DNA from: Actinoallomurus liliacearum
GTDB taxonomy: Bacteria; Actinomycetota; Actinomycetes; Streptosporangiales; Streptosporangiaceae
Length of the DNA: 64,000 nucleotides
Reading direction: 5' to 3'
Assembly (NCBI RefSeq): GCF_039542035.1
Contig: NZ_BAABHJ010000032.1
Span: 124,001-188,000 of the forward strand
Shown: positions 9,077 through 17,620 of the stretch, piece by piece
How positions within the stretch are numbered: position 1 is the first letter of the stretch
How the letters are laid out: each line of letters begins with the position of its first letter
Made by a program: the position numbers and the translations under genes
Notes under the pieces: model-generated
What the model was told of the DNA's origin: nothing
Databases searched by the model: none
The model's input: the letters and a program-made list of their open reading frames with translations, nothing else

Positions 9077-9179
9077 GCGGTCCGGTCGGCGCGGGGAGAC
9101 GGCTCCTGCGCGGTCTTCCCCGCTCCGGGCGGGATCGCGCCGTTGTTGCCGTTCGGCGGCGAGCCTAAGCTTTGCCGCC

Positions 9180-9701
9180 ATGGGCGATGACGAGCTGCGG
9201 TTGCGGCCTGTGAACCGGGATGACCTGGCGGTGATCGAGAGGCTCACGGGTGATCCGGAGGCGACCGGCGAGCACGGCTGGCTCGGCTGGTCCGAGCAGT
9301 GGCGCTACCGAAGGCGCTGGGAGGAGAACGGCATGCTGGACGACGACGGCGGCGTCCTCATGGCGGTGCGCGGCGACGAGCGGCTGGGGTTCGTCTCGTG
9401 GCGCAGGCAACCCACGGCGCGCACGTCGTACTGCTGGAACATCGGCGTCGCCATGCGGCCCGAAGTGCGCGGTCTCGGGTACGGCACCGAGGCGCAGCGG
9501 TCGCTGGTGCGGTACCTGTTCGCGCACACGCAGGTCAACCGGATCGAGGCGATCACCGAGGTCACCAACGCGGCCGAGCAGTGGGCGCTGCAGAAGGCCG
9601 GCTTCACCCGCGAGGGCGTGCTCCGCGGTTACGCGTTCCGCGACGGCGCCTGGCGCGACGTGCTCGTCTACAGCGTCCTGCGTCACGAGCTCGAAGCCTG
9701 A
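9180..9701 (+). CDS. GNAT N-acetyltransferase (RimJ-like)
   Basis: 173 aa. GNAT features: substrate strand TSYCWNIGVAMRPEVRGLGY with the acetyl-CoA loop RGLGYGTEAQRSL, then NRIEAITEVTNAAEQWALQK and AGFTREGVLRGYAFRDGAWR, characteristic of RimJ/RimL homologues. It probably acetylates an amino group. It stands alone, with hairpins on both sides. Confidence 0.88.
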   Translation: MGDDELRLRPVNRDDLAVIERLTGDPEATGEHGWLGWSEQWRYRRRWEENGMLDDDGGVLMAVRGDERLGFVSWRRQPTARTSYCWNIGVAMRPEVRGLGYGTEAQRSLVRYLFAHTQVNRIEAITEVTNAAEQWALQKAGFTREGVLRGYAFRDGAWRDVLVYSVLRHELEA

Positions 9702-9738
9702 CCGGCCACTGCCTTTACATTGTAGATCACTAATACGC

Positions 9739-9787
9739 CGACGCCGCCGACCTCGTCACGGAGACCATGACGGGGTCGGCGGCGTCG
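9739..9787. terminator. Bidirectional hairpin between converging genes
   Basis: A 14-bp perfect stem (CGACGCCGCCGACC and its complement) with a 21-nt loop, between the GNAT stop and the dehydrogenase stop. It lies suitably for both transcripts. Confidence 0.5.
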
Positions 9788-9803
9788 CCGTGCGGGTCGA
9801 GGA

Positions 9804-11234
9804 TCAGGCCTCGATGTTGGACATCACGTGCTTGACGCGGGTGTAGTCCTCGAAGCCGTACATCGACAGGTCCTTGCCGTACCCGGAGTGCTTGAAGCCC
9901 CCGTGCGGCATCTCGGCGACGAGCGGGATGTGCGTGTTGATCCAGACGCAGCCGAAGTCGAGCCGCCGCGAGACGCGCATCGCCCGGCCGTGGTCGCGGG
10001 TCCACACCGAGGAGGCGAGGCCGTACTTCACGCCGTTGGCCCAGCGGACCGCCTCGTCCTCGTCGGAGAAGCGCTGCACGGTGATGACCGGGCCGAAGAT
10101 CTCCTGCTGCACGGCCTCGTCGTCCTGGCGCAGCCCGGAGACGACGGTCGGCTCGTAGAAGAAGCCCTGCTCGCGGGTGCGGGAGCCGCCGGCGGTCACG
10201 GACGCGTGGTCGGGCAGCCGGTCGATGAAGCCCGCGACCCGGTCGAGCTGCACGGCGTTGTTCAGCGGCCCGTACAGGACGTCCTCGTCGTCGGGCAGGC
10301 CGGTGCGGGTCTGGGCGGCCTGCTCGGTCAGGGCGGCGACGAAGTCGTCGTGGACGCGCGGGGAGGCGAGCACCCGGGTCGCGGCCGTGCAGTCCTGGCC
10401 GGCGTTGAAGTAGCCCGCCTCGGCGATCGCCTGGGCCGCGGCCTCGACGTCCGCGTCGTCGAAGACGATGACGGGCGCCTTGCCGCCCAGCTCCAGGTGC
10501 ACCCGCTTGAGGTCGCCGGCGGCCGACTGGGCGACCTCCGTGCCGGCGCGCACCGAGCCGGTGATGGAGACCATCTGCGGGACGGGGTGCTCGACGAGGA
10601 GGCGTCCGGTGTCACGGTCGCCGCAGACGACGTTGAAGACGCCCGGCGGCAGGAACTCCGCGGCGATCTCGGCCAGCGCGGCCGTCGTCACCGGGGTCGT
10701 GTCGGACGGCTTGAGCACGACCGTGTTGCCCGCGGCGATGGCCGGCGCGAACTTCCAGACCGCCATCATCATCGGGTAGTTCCACGGCGTGACCTGCGCG
10801 CACACGCCGATCGGCTCGCGCCGGATCCAGGAGGTGTGGCCGCCCATGTACTCCCCGGCGGAGCGGCCCTCCAGGATCCGCGCCGCGCCGGCGAAGAACC
10901 GGATCTGGTCGACCATCGGCGGGATCTCCTCCGACGCCGTCAGGCCGATCGGCTTGCCGGTGTTCTCCGACTCGAGCGCGACCAGCTCGTCGGCGCGGGC
11001 CTCGATGGCGTCCGCGATGCGCAGCAGCGCGAGCTGCCGCTCGGCGGGCGTGGTGTCGCGCCAGGTCTCGAACGCGCGCGACGCGGCGTCGAACGCCGCG
11101 TCGACCTCGGCCTGCCCCGAGATCGGTGCCGTGCCGAACGCCTCGCCGGTGACGGGGCTGATCAGATCCGCGGTACGGCCGTCGGCCGCGTCGGCCGGCG
11201 AGCCGTTCACGAAGTTACGGACGGTGCGCTTCAT
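9804..11234 (-). CDS. Gamma-aminobutyraldehyde dehydrogenase-like aldehyde dehydrogenase
   Basis: 476 aa, with AGGAAGGA before the ATG. The NAD(P)+-dependent ALDH fold is shown by TPWNYPMMMAVWKFAPAIAA, the general base Glu in HLELGGKAP near 246 and the nucleophile Cys in NAGQDCTAATR near 280. FNAGQDC and the C-terminal end GFKHSGYGKDLSMYG match the PatD/PuuC-like aminoaldehyde branch. It is the last gene of the polyamine operon, 47 nt after the permease, which supports oxidation of 4-aminobutanal (from putrescine) to GABA. No aminotransferase or amine oxidase adjoins, so the preceding step must come from elsewhere. Confidence 0.9.
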   Translation of the reverse strand: MKRTVRNFVNGSPADAADGRTADLISPVTGEAFGTAPISGQAEVDAAFDAASRAFETWRDTTPAERQLALLRIADAIEARADELVALESENTGKPIGLTASEEIPPMVDQIRFFAGAARILEGRSAGEYMGGHTSWIRREPIGVCAQVTPWNYPMMMAVWKFAPAIAAGNTVVLKPSDTTPVTTAALAEIAAEFLPPGVFNVVCGDRDTGRLLVEHPVPQMVSITGSVRAGTEVAQSAAGDLKRVHLELGGKAPVIVFDDADVEAAAQAIAEAGYFNAGQDCTAATRVLASPRVHDDFVAALTEQAAQTRTGLPDDEDVLYGPLNNAVQLDRVAGFIDRLPDHASVTAGGSRTREQGFFYEPTVVSGLRQDDEAVQQEIFGPVITVQRFSDEDEAVRWANGVKYGLASSVWTRDHGRAMRVSRRLDFGCVWINTHIPLVAEMPHGGFKHSGYGKDLSMYGFEDYTRVKHVMSNIEA

Positions 11235-11281
11235 TGCGGGCGGTCCTTCCTGGAGTCATGGCGTTGTCTCGGCGACCGGGG

Positions 11282-12088
11282 CTACAGGCCGCGGGTGTCC
11301 CCGGAGACCCGCTGGGCGAGGTACACCGGAACGACGGACAGCACGATCAGCGCGGCGGCCACGACGTTGACGATGGGTGCCTGGTTCGGCCGGAACAGGT
11401 TGTTGAAGATCCAGATCGGCAGCGTCTGCACTCCCGCCCCGGCCGTGAACGTCGTCACGATGATCTCGTCGAACGACAGCGCGAACGACAGCAGCCCGCC
11501 GGCCAGCAGCGCGGAACGCAGCAGCGGAAAAGTAACGTACCTGAAGGTCTGGAAGGTGTCAGCGCCCAGGTCGGCCGACGCCTCCTCGACGCGCGTGCCG
11601 AGCCGGCGCAGCCGGGCCAGCACGTTGTTGAAGATGGTGACGACGCAGAAGGTCGCGTGGCCGACGACGACGGTGAACAGGCCGAGCTGGATGCCCAGCG
11701 GCGACAGCACCGTGCGGAACGCGTTGTTCAGCGCGATGCCCGTGACGATGCCGGGCAGCGCGATCGGCAGAATGACCAGCAGCGACACCGTGTCGCGGCC
11801 GAAGAACCGGTAACGCTGCACGGCGAACGCCGCCATCGTGCCGAGCACGAGGGCCACCGCGGTGGCCCCGAGCCCGGCCTTGACCGACGTCCACAGCGCC
11901 GTGCGCACGCCGCCGTTGTCCCACGCCGTCGACCACCAGTGCCCCGTCAGGTGCGAGGGCGGCCAGGCGAACGCCTTGTCGGCGTTGAACGAGTTGACGA
12001 GCACGACGAACAGCGGCACGTAGATGACGGCCAGGCCGAGGATCATCCCGGCCCGGAGCGCGATCCGCGCGCCTCGTGACAAGGTCAT
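11282..12088 (-). CDS. potC: Polyamine-type ABC transporter permease (PotC-like)
   Basis: 268 aa, about six membrane segments, starting with GMILGLAVIYVPLFVVLVNS. The EAA loop is in ASADLGADTFQTFRYVTFPL. The family is the inner-membrane half channel of PotABCD importers, following the PotB-like partner after a 19-nt gap. Substrate assignment to putrescine/spermidine rests on the two binding proteins and the downstream aminoaldehyde dehydrogenase. Confidence 0.88.
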   Translation of the reverse strand: MTLSRGARIALRAGMILGLAVIYVPLFVVLVNSFNADKAFAWPPSHLTGHWWSTAWDNGGVRTALWTSVKAGLGATAVALVLGTMAAFAVQRYRFFGRDTVSLLVILPIALPGIVTGIALNNAFRTVLSPLGIQLGLFTVVVGHATFCVVTIFNNVLARLRRLGTRVEEASADLGADTFQTFRYVTFPLLRSALLAGGLLSFALSFDEIIVTTFTAGAGVQTLPIWIFNNLFRPNQAPIVNVVAAALIVLSVVPVYLAQRVSGDTRGL

Positions 12089-12107
12089 TGCAGGTGTCTC
12101 CGGGCGG

Positions 12108-12998
12108 TCAGAGGTTGTCCAGCGCGCCGGTGCGGCGTACGGCGACCAGGTAGATCACCATGATCACCACCGGGATGGTCGCGACGGCCGCGGCGAACGG
12201 CAGGTTGTTGGCGGCGCCGATGTTGTCGTAGACGACGTTGCCGATGAGCTGGCTCTTGCCGCCCACGATCTTCACCGTGATGTAGTCGCCGAGCGAGAGC
12301 GAGAACGTGAAGATCGATCCAGCGATCACCGCCGGGATGGCGACGGGCCAGATCACCGTCCGGAACGTCCGGAAGGTCCGGGCACCGAGGTCGCCCGCGG
12401 CGTCCAGCAGCGAGTTCGGCAGCCGCTCCAGGCCCGCGTAGATCGGCAGGATCATGTACGGGAGCCAGAGGTAGGCCAGGGTCACGATGGTGGCCGGCAG
12501 GCCGTACCCGGGGCCGTGGATCCCGAACGGGTCGAGGATCCAGCTCAGCACCCCGGACCCGGAGAACATGATCCGCCAGGCGTACGCCTTGACGAGGTAG
12601 CTCGCCCACAACGGCGTCAGCACCGCGATGACCAGCCAGCGCTGGGCCCGCGGCGAAGCGATCTTGGCCATGTAGAAGGCCATCGGGAAGGCGACCGCGA
12701 CGTCGACGACGGTGACCGCCGCGGCCACGCCGACGCTCCGCAGCGTGATCGTCCGGTAGACGCTCTGGTTCCACAGCTCCTGGAAGTTGCCCAGGTCGAA
12801 CTGCTTGACCACCTCGCCGGTGAAGTCGTCCGTCGTCCAGAACGCGGCGGCGAACAGCGCCGCCAGGGACCCGAGGTACGCCACGACGAGCCAGAGCAGC
12901 GGCGCGGACAGCAGCGCGGCCAGCCGGAGGTACGGCCTGCGGTGAAACAGCCCGGCGAGCCGGCGAACCGGCCCGCCGGGCGTGACAGTGGTGCTCAT
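12108..12998 (-). CDS. potB: Polyamine-type ABC transporter permease (PotB-like)
   Basis: 296 aa from the ATG giving MSTTVTPGGPVRR. That ATG shares one base with the stop of the preceding binding-protein gene (TGATG), which suggests translational coupling. There are six predicted membrane segments and the EAA loop AAGDLGARTFRTFRTVIWPV. It pairs with the PotC-like protein and the PotA-like ATPase. An upstream in-frame start inside the binding-protein gene was not used. Confidence 0.88.
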   Translation of the reverse strand: MSTTVTPGGPVRRLAGLFHRRPYLRLAALLSAPLLWLVVAYLGSLAALFAAAFWTTDDFTGEVVKQFDLGNFQELWNQSVYRTITLRSVGVAAAVTVVDVAVAFPMAFYMAKIASPRAQRWLVIAVLTPLWASYLVKAYAWRIMFSGSGVLSWILDPFGIHGPGYGLPATIVTLAYLWLPYMILPIYAGLERLPNSLLDAAGDLGARTFRTFRTVIWPVAIPAVIAGSIFTFSLSLGDYITVKIVGGKSQLIGNVVYDNIGAANNLPFAAAVATIPVVIMVIYLVAVRRTGALDNL

Positions 12999-14200
12999 CA
13001 GCCCTTGATCTGCGTCCAGGCCTGCGTCCACTTGGCGTAGTCCACGCACTTCACGTTCGTGCGTCCGTCAATGCACTGCGTGATGGGCGTGTTCCAGTAG
13101 TGGACCTTCGTCCAGTACGGCGCGTCCGCGGCGTGGTAGGTGTCGCAGAACTTCTTGTCATCGGTCAGCGCGCAGGCCTTGCTGTTGGCCGGCGCCTCGC
13201 CCCAGCTCTCGGCGATCTGCGCGTTCACCTTCGGGGAGACCACCCAGTCGAGCCACTTGTAGGCGCAGTTCGGGTGCTTGGCGTTGGCCGCCACCATCCA
13301 GGTGTCGGACCAGCCGGTGGCGCCCTCCTTGGGCAGCGTCGTCTGGACCTGGGTCTTGTCGGCCGTCAGCCCGTTCGCGATGACCTGCCAGGTCGTGCCG
13401 AGGACGGTGTCACCGCTCTTGAACGACTGCTGGATCTTGGTGGCGTCCGACCAGTACTCGCCGACGAGCTGCTTCTGCTCCTTGAGCAGGTTCACCGCCG
13501 CGTCGAACTGCTTCTGGTCCAGCGCGTACGGGTCCTTGATGCCCAGGGCGGGCTGGGTCGACATGAGGTACAGCGCGGCGTCGGCGATGTAGATCGGCGA
13601 GTCGTAGGCGGTGATGTGGCCCTTGTACGGGGAGTTCGGGTCGAAGACCACGCTCCAGGAGTCGGGCGCCGTCGTCACCTTGTCGGTCCGCCACATCAGC
13701 ATGTTGGCGCCACGGCCGTGCGGGATACCGTACATCTTGCCGTTCACGGAGTTCCACGGCTTGTTCTTCAGGTCCGGGAAGATGTCGGCGTAGTTCGGGA
13801 CCAGGCTCGTGTTGACCGGGGCGACGGTGCCCCCGGCGATGAGACGCAGCGAGGCGTCGCCCGAGGCGGAGACCGCGTCGTACTCCCCGGTCTTCATCAG
13901 GCTGACCATCTCGTCCGACGTGCCGGCCACCTTGTTGTTCACCTTGCAGCCGGTCTGCTGCTCGAACGGGTGGACCCAGTCCAGGTCCTTGTTGTTCGAG
14001 CCGTCCTCCACATAGCCGGCCCAGGAGACCAGGTTCACCTGGCCCTCGCCCGTACCGAGCGACTGCAGCGCGGGAATGTTCGGGGGCGTGAACCCTCCGG
14101 CACCGGTCCCATGGTGGGACTTGCCGCTGTTGCCGCCGCAGCCCGCGGCGAGAAGGGACACGGCGGCCATCGCGACGAGCGCGAGGCGCGTGGCGCGCAT
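12998..14200 (-). CDS. Polyamine-binding lipoprotein (PotD/PotF-like), copy 2
   Basis: 400 aa with a lipoprotein signal (SLLAAGC, lipid Cys 21). The class-I-like periplasmic-binding fold is recognised by VNLVSWAGYVEDGS near the N-terminus and GATGWSDTWMVAANAKHPNC. It is strongly similar throughout to the other binding protein of this operon, and both keep six matching cysteines in the mature part (for example QTGCKV, HPNCAYKW and a C-terminal pair TQC and VKCVDY), which suggests disulfides. It delivers a polyamine to PotABC. GGAG precedes the start. An 89-nt gap separates it from the ATPase. Confidence 0.87.
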   Translation of the reverse strand: MRATRLALVAMAAVSLLAAGCGGNSGKSHHGTGAGGFTPPNIPALQSLGTGEGQVNLVSWAGYVEDGSNNKDLDWVHPFEQQTGCKVNNKVAGTSDEMVSLMKTGEYDAVSASGDASLRLIAGGTVAPVNTSLVPNYADIFPDLKNKPWNSVNGKMYGIPHGRGANMLMWRTDKVTTAPDSWSVVFDPNSPYKGHITAYDSPIYIADAALYLMSTQPALGIKDPYALDQKQFDAAVNLLKEQKQLVGEYWSDATKIQQSFKSGDTVLGTTWQVIANGLTADKTQVQTTLPKEGATGWSDTWMVAANAKHPNCAYKWLDWVVSPKVNAQIAESWGEAPANSKACALTDDKKFCDTYHAADAPYWTKVHYWNTPITQCIDGRTNVKCVDYAKWTQAWTQIKG

Positions 14201-14289
14201 GGAAACTCCGATCAGATGGGGGGTTTTCTCGGGGAAGACCGCGGCTCAGGCCGCGGTGAGCCGGCCGGTCGGGCGGTGACCGGCCGAGA

Positions 14290-15354
14290 TCACGTCGGAC
14301 CGGGGATGGCGAACTCGTGCTCACGACGCCACGCGAGCCTGACCCGGGCTTCGCGCAGCTTCAACACGTCCATCGAGGAGGACTGCAGGTTCTGCTGCAG
14401 TGCCACCAACCGGCCCCCGGCGTCGAGGTCGACGACGAACCGGGTTGCCGCCCCCGCGTAGACGACCTCCGCGACCGTGCCGGTCGCGGAGTGCTCGCCT
14501 TCGGGCAGCTCCGCGTCGAGATCCGTATCGACGCGGAGCTTCTCCGGCCGGACGCTGTAGACGCCCGGCCGGCCGAGTATCGACTGGGCCGCCTCGCCCT
14601 CGATGAGGTTCGAGGTGCCGACGAACCCCGCGACGAACGCCGACGCCGGCTTCTCGTACACCTCCGCGGGCGACCCGACCTGCTCGATCCGGCCCGCGTT
14701 GAACACCGCGACCCGGTCGGCCATGGTCAGTGCCTCCTCCTGGTCGTGCGTCACGAACAGGAAGGTGATGCCGACCTCCCGCTGGATGGCCTTCAGCTCG
14801 ACCTGCATCTCCTCGCGGAGCTTGAGGTCGAGGGCGCCGAGCGGCTCGTCGAGCAACAACACCTTGGGGCGGTTGACGAGCGCACGTGCCAGCGCCACGC
14901 GCTGCCGCTGACCACCGGACAGCTGGCCCGGCTTGCGCGCCTCGAAGCCCTCGAGGCGGACGGACGCCAGCGCCGTCAGGGCGCGCTCGCGGCGCTCGGC
15001 CTTCGGAACCTTCTTCACCTTGAGGCCGTATTCGACGTTGGCCAGGACGTTCATATGGGGGAACAGCGCGTAGTCCTGGAAGACGGTGTTGACGTCGCGC
15101 TCGAAGGGCGGCAGCTTCGTCACGTCGCGGTTCCCGAGGCGGATCTCCCCGGAGGTCGGCGTCTCGAAGCCGGCGATCATGCGCAGCACCGTCGTCTTAC
15201 CCGATCCGGAGGGGCCCAGCATGGCGAAGAACTCGCCGTCCTGGATCTCCAGGTCGACACCGGCGACGGCGACGACCTCTCCGAAGGTCTTGCGTACCGC
15301 GCGGAGGGCGACCGCGGCGGAAACGCCGGGCTCTTCGGTGTTCATCTGAGTCAT
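14290..15354 (-). CDS. potA: Polyamine-type ABC transporter ATPase (PotA-like)
   Basis: 354 aa. Walker A GPSGSGKT at 47-54, Q-loop VFQDYALFPHMNV, signature LSGGQRQRVALARAL, Walker B VLLLDEPLGALD and switch His in FVTHDQEEALTM. A C-terminal TOBE domain (YSVRPEKLRV onward) is as in PotA/CysA-type importers. The ATG directly follows the stop of binding protein 1 with no gap. It energises the PotB/PotC channel. Confidence 0.93.
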   Translation of the reverse strand: MTQMNTEEPGVSAAVALRAVRKTFGEVVAVAGVDLEIQDGEFFAMLGPSGSGKTTVLRMIAGFETPTSGEIRLGNRDVTKLPPFERDVNTVFQDYALFPHMNVLANVEYGLKVKKVPKAERRERALTALASVRLEGFEARKPGQLSGGQRQRVALARALVNRPKVLLLDEPLGALDLKLREEMQVELKAIQREVGITFLFVTHDQEEALTMADRVAVFNAGRIEQVGSPAEVYEKPASAFVAGFVGTSNLIEGEAAQSILGRPGVYSVRPEKLRVDTDLDAELPEGEHSATGTVAEVVYAGAATRFVVDLDAGGRLVALQQNLQSSSMDVLKLREARVRLAWRREHEFAIPGPT

Positions 15355-16536
15355 CTATCCCTTGATCTGCGTCCAGAGTTCCGTCCACTTCGAGTAGTCG
15401 ACGCAACTCGTTCCGCGAGAATCACCACAGTCTGCGACCGGAGTCTTCCAGAACGCAAGCCTCTTATAGAAGTCGACGTCGCCCACCCGGAACTGCGTGC
15501 AGAAGCCCTTGGCCGCGTATTTGCAGGCCTTCGGGTTGGCGGGGGCCTCACCGAACCATTGCGCCACCGCGGCCTGCACCTTGGGGGACTGGATCCAGTT
15601 CATCCACTTGTACATGCAGTTCGGGTGCTCGGAGTGCGACGCGACCATCCAGGTGTCCGACCACCCGGTGGCGCCCTCCGTCGGAATGGTCGTCCCGATG
15701 GGGGCCTTCTCCGCCTTGGCGAGGTTGGCGGTCACCTGCCAGGCCGTGCCCGCGTAATTGTCACCCGCCTTGAACGCCTCGACCTCGTCCAGGTAGTTCG
15801 ACCAGTACTGGTTGACGTTCGGGCGCTGCTTCTTCAGCAGGTCGACGGCCGCGTCGAACTGCTTCTGCGAGAGCTCGTACACGTCGTTGATCTTGAGATC
15901 CGGGCGGTGCGCCTTCAGGTAAAGCGCGGCGTCGGCGATGTAGATCGGCGAGTCGTACGCGACGACGTGGTCGGTGGCGGCGGTGCCCGAGTCCCAGACG
16001 ATGCTCCAGGACGCCGGCGTGTTCGGGATCTTGTCCGTGCGGTACGTGAGGTAGTTCGCGCCGTAGCCGTGCGGCGCGCCGTACATCTGGCCCTTGACCG
16101 AGTTGTACGGCTGGTTCTTCAGGTACGACGGGATGTCGCGGTAGTTCTTCAGCAGGTTCGTGTTGACCGGCGCGACGAGGCCGCCATAGATGAGCCGCAG
16201 CGACGAGTCACCCGAGGCCGAGACGCCGTCGTACTGCCCGGTCTTCATCAGCGCGTACATCGAGTCGGACGTGTCGGCGACCTTCGCGGCGACCTTGCAG
16301 CCGGTCTTCTTCTCGAAGGGATGCACCCAGTCGACGTGCTTGTCGGTGGAGCCGTCCTCGGCGTATCCCGCCCAGATCACCAGGTTGAGCCTTCCCTCGG
16401 AAGGCCCGATCTCCTGTTGCGTGGCGACGTGCGGCACCGACGCGGCCTTGTTCCCGCCCGAATCGCCGCCGCAGCCGGCCACGGCCAGGACGACGGCCGC
16501 CGCGCACGCGAGCCTGGTGAGTGATCCGAATTTCAT
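15355..16536 (-). CDS. Polyamine-binding lipoprotein (PotD/PotF-like), copy 1
   Basis: 393 aa, lipoprotein signal with AVAGC (Cys 22). It has the same architecture as copy 2: VIWAGYAEDGSTDKHVDW, then GATGWSDTWMVASHSEHPNC, with the same six mature cysteines. The first four bases overlap the CbiX-like gene (ATGA). Two paralogous binding proteins flanking one ATPase suggests either different polyamine specificities or affinities, or a recent duplication retained for dosage. Confidence 0.87.
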   Translation of the reverse strand: MKFGSLTRLACAAAVVLAVAGCGGDSGGNKAASVPHVATQQEIGPSEGRLNLVIWAGYAEDGSTDKHVDWVHPFEKKTGCKVAAKVADTSDSMYALMKTGQYDGVSASGDSSLRLIYGGLVAPVNTNLLKNYRDIPSYLKNQPYNSVKGQMYGAPHGYGANYLTYRTDKIPNTPASWSIVWDSGTAATDHVVAYDSPIYIADAALYLKAHRPDLKINDVYELSQKQFDAAVDLLKKQRPNVNQYWSNYLDEVEAFKAGDNYAGTAWQVTANLAKAEKAPIGTTIPTEGATGWSDTWMVASHSEHPNCMYKWMNWIQSPKVQAAVAQWFGEAPANPKACKYAAKGFCTQFRVGDVDFYKRLAFWKTPVADCGDSRGTSCVDYSKWTELWTQIKG

Positions 16537-17345
16537 GACATCTCCTCGTCCAGGGCGACCTCATAGCGCAGGTTCACGAGGCGTACGACCGAGGAGTGGG
16601 CGCCCAGCGGCTCGGCGCAGCCGAGGCCGGCGTCGCTGGCGAGCTTGGCGAGGCGCTCGAAGTCGATCTCCGGTCCGACGACGAACGGGGCGATGGCGAT
16701 GCGCTGCCCACCGGACTCGCGCAGCCGCCCCACCGCGTCGGCGACCGTCGGGCGGCCGTCGATGGACGCGGCGACGACCGGCACGGCGAGCCGGGCGGCG
16801 AGGAGGACGGCGGTCATGTCGGCCTCACGGACGGCCGGGTCGCCGCCGACCGTGGCGACGATGACGCCGTCGACGGACGCGCCGATGCTGAACTGCCGGA
16901 TCCGGTCCGCGCGCGCCAGGCCGCTGTCCGCGAGCCGTACGTGCAGCGCCTCCGCCAGCAGGGGGTGCGGGCCGAGCGGATCGGTGACGGTCACCCGCGC
17001 GCCGGTCTCCGCGACCACCGCGTTGATGTCGCGGTACGTCTGCGGGTGCGGGCCGGTGACCAGCGGGACCACGACCGCCGAGCGGCCCTCGGGCAGGCCC
17101 CGCAGGTTATCCGCGAGCGCGGGGCCGCCGATGGCGGCGACCCGGATGTCGATGTCGGAACGGGACGTGCGGATGAGCCCGGCGATCTCGTTGCCGACGT
17201 CCGGGACCGTCCCGGGTACCGCCAGGACGAGGACCGGGGCGTCGGGGGGAAGATCGCCGCTGCCCGGCCGGCGGTGACGCCCGCCGGGTAGCGGCGAGCG
17301 TCCACGTACGGGGAGCGTCTCCGGGGGCTGGTCGTCATGGATCAC
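16533..17345 (-). CDS. CbiX/SirB-like sirohydrochlorin chelatase family protein
   Basis: 270 aa from a GTG, the first gene of the operon. It has the duplicated chelatase-type fold: an N-terminal half with VVPLVTGPHPQTYRDINAVV and DPLGPHPLLAEALHVRL, and a C-terminal half with IAIAPFVVGPEIDFERLA. CbiX/SirB enzymes insert Co2+ or Fe2+ into sirohydrochlorin using paired His. The first-half HAS motif of canonical enzymes is replaced by VPGT, so activity is doubtful. The four-base overlap with a polyamine-binding gene is unexpected and may mean a different role. The first 30 residues are low-complexity. Confidence 0.7.
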   Translation of the reverse strand: MIHDDQPPETLPVRGRSPLPGGRHRRPGSGDLPPDAPVLVLAVPGTVPDVGNEIAGLIRTSRSDIDIRVAAIGGPALADNLRGLPEGRSAVVVPLVTGPHPQTYRDINAVVAETGARVTVTDPLGPHPLLAEALHVRLADSGLARADRIRQFSIGASVDGVIVATVGGDPAVREADMTAVLLAARLAVPVVAASIDGRPTVADAVGRLRESGGQRIAIAPFVVGPEIDFERLAKLASDAGLGCAEPLGAHSSVVRLVNLRYEVALDEEMS

Positions 17346-17620
17346 GATCGCGGATTCTAGGGGTGTCCGGAGGAGGATGCGGAGCCCTTGTCACCGATCG
17401 TCCGAAATCCAGTTCTCGGACCGACCCGAGAGCCTTGGGCCGATAAATGCGCCCCTACCTGCAGTTATTCGGCGTTGAACACGCGTTTCTCCCCCTGAAG
17501 GCGCCGGGTGTTTGATGCCCGATATTTACAGAGGCGGCCAGTGTGCGCCGTGATGTCTAGTAGAGTCTCGCGCGTTCACACGGTGTTTCTCCCGCCTCAC
17601 TGAAAGTCGAGCCTGTCGCG
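17346..17620. promoter_or_regulatory. Divergent promoter region, polyamine operon and conservon
   Basis: 275 bp with visibly lower GC than the surroundings. An imperfect palindrome with arms GTCCGA/TCGGAC lies at 17400-17421, near the polyamine operon start. TAGAGT near 17562 could be a -10 for the conservon, but no convincing -35 was found. No coding potential was seen. Confidence 0.4.

Noticed and set aside
9828..11813. 661-codon plus-strand frame opposite the aldehyde dehydrogenase
   Set aside because: Pure antisense shadow; the minus strand carries a full catalytic ALDH.
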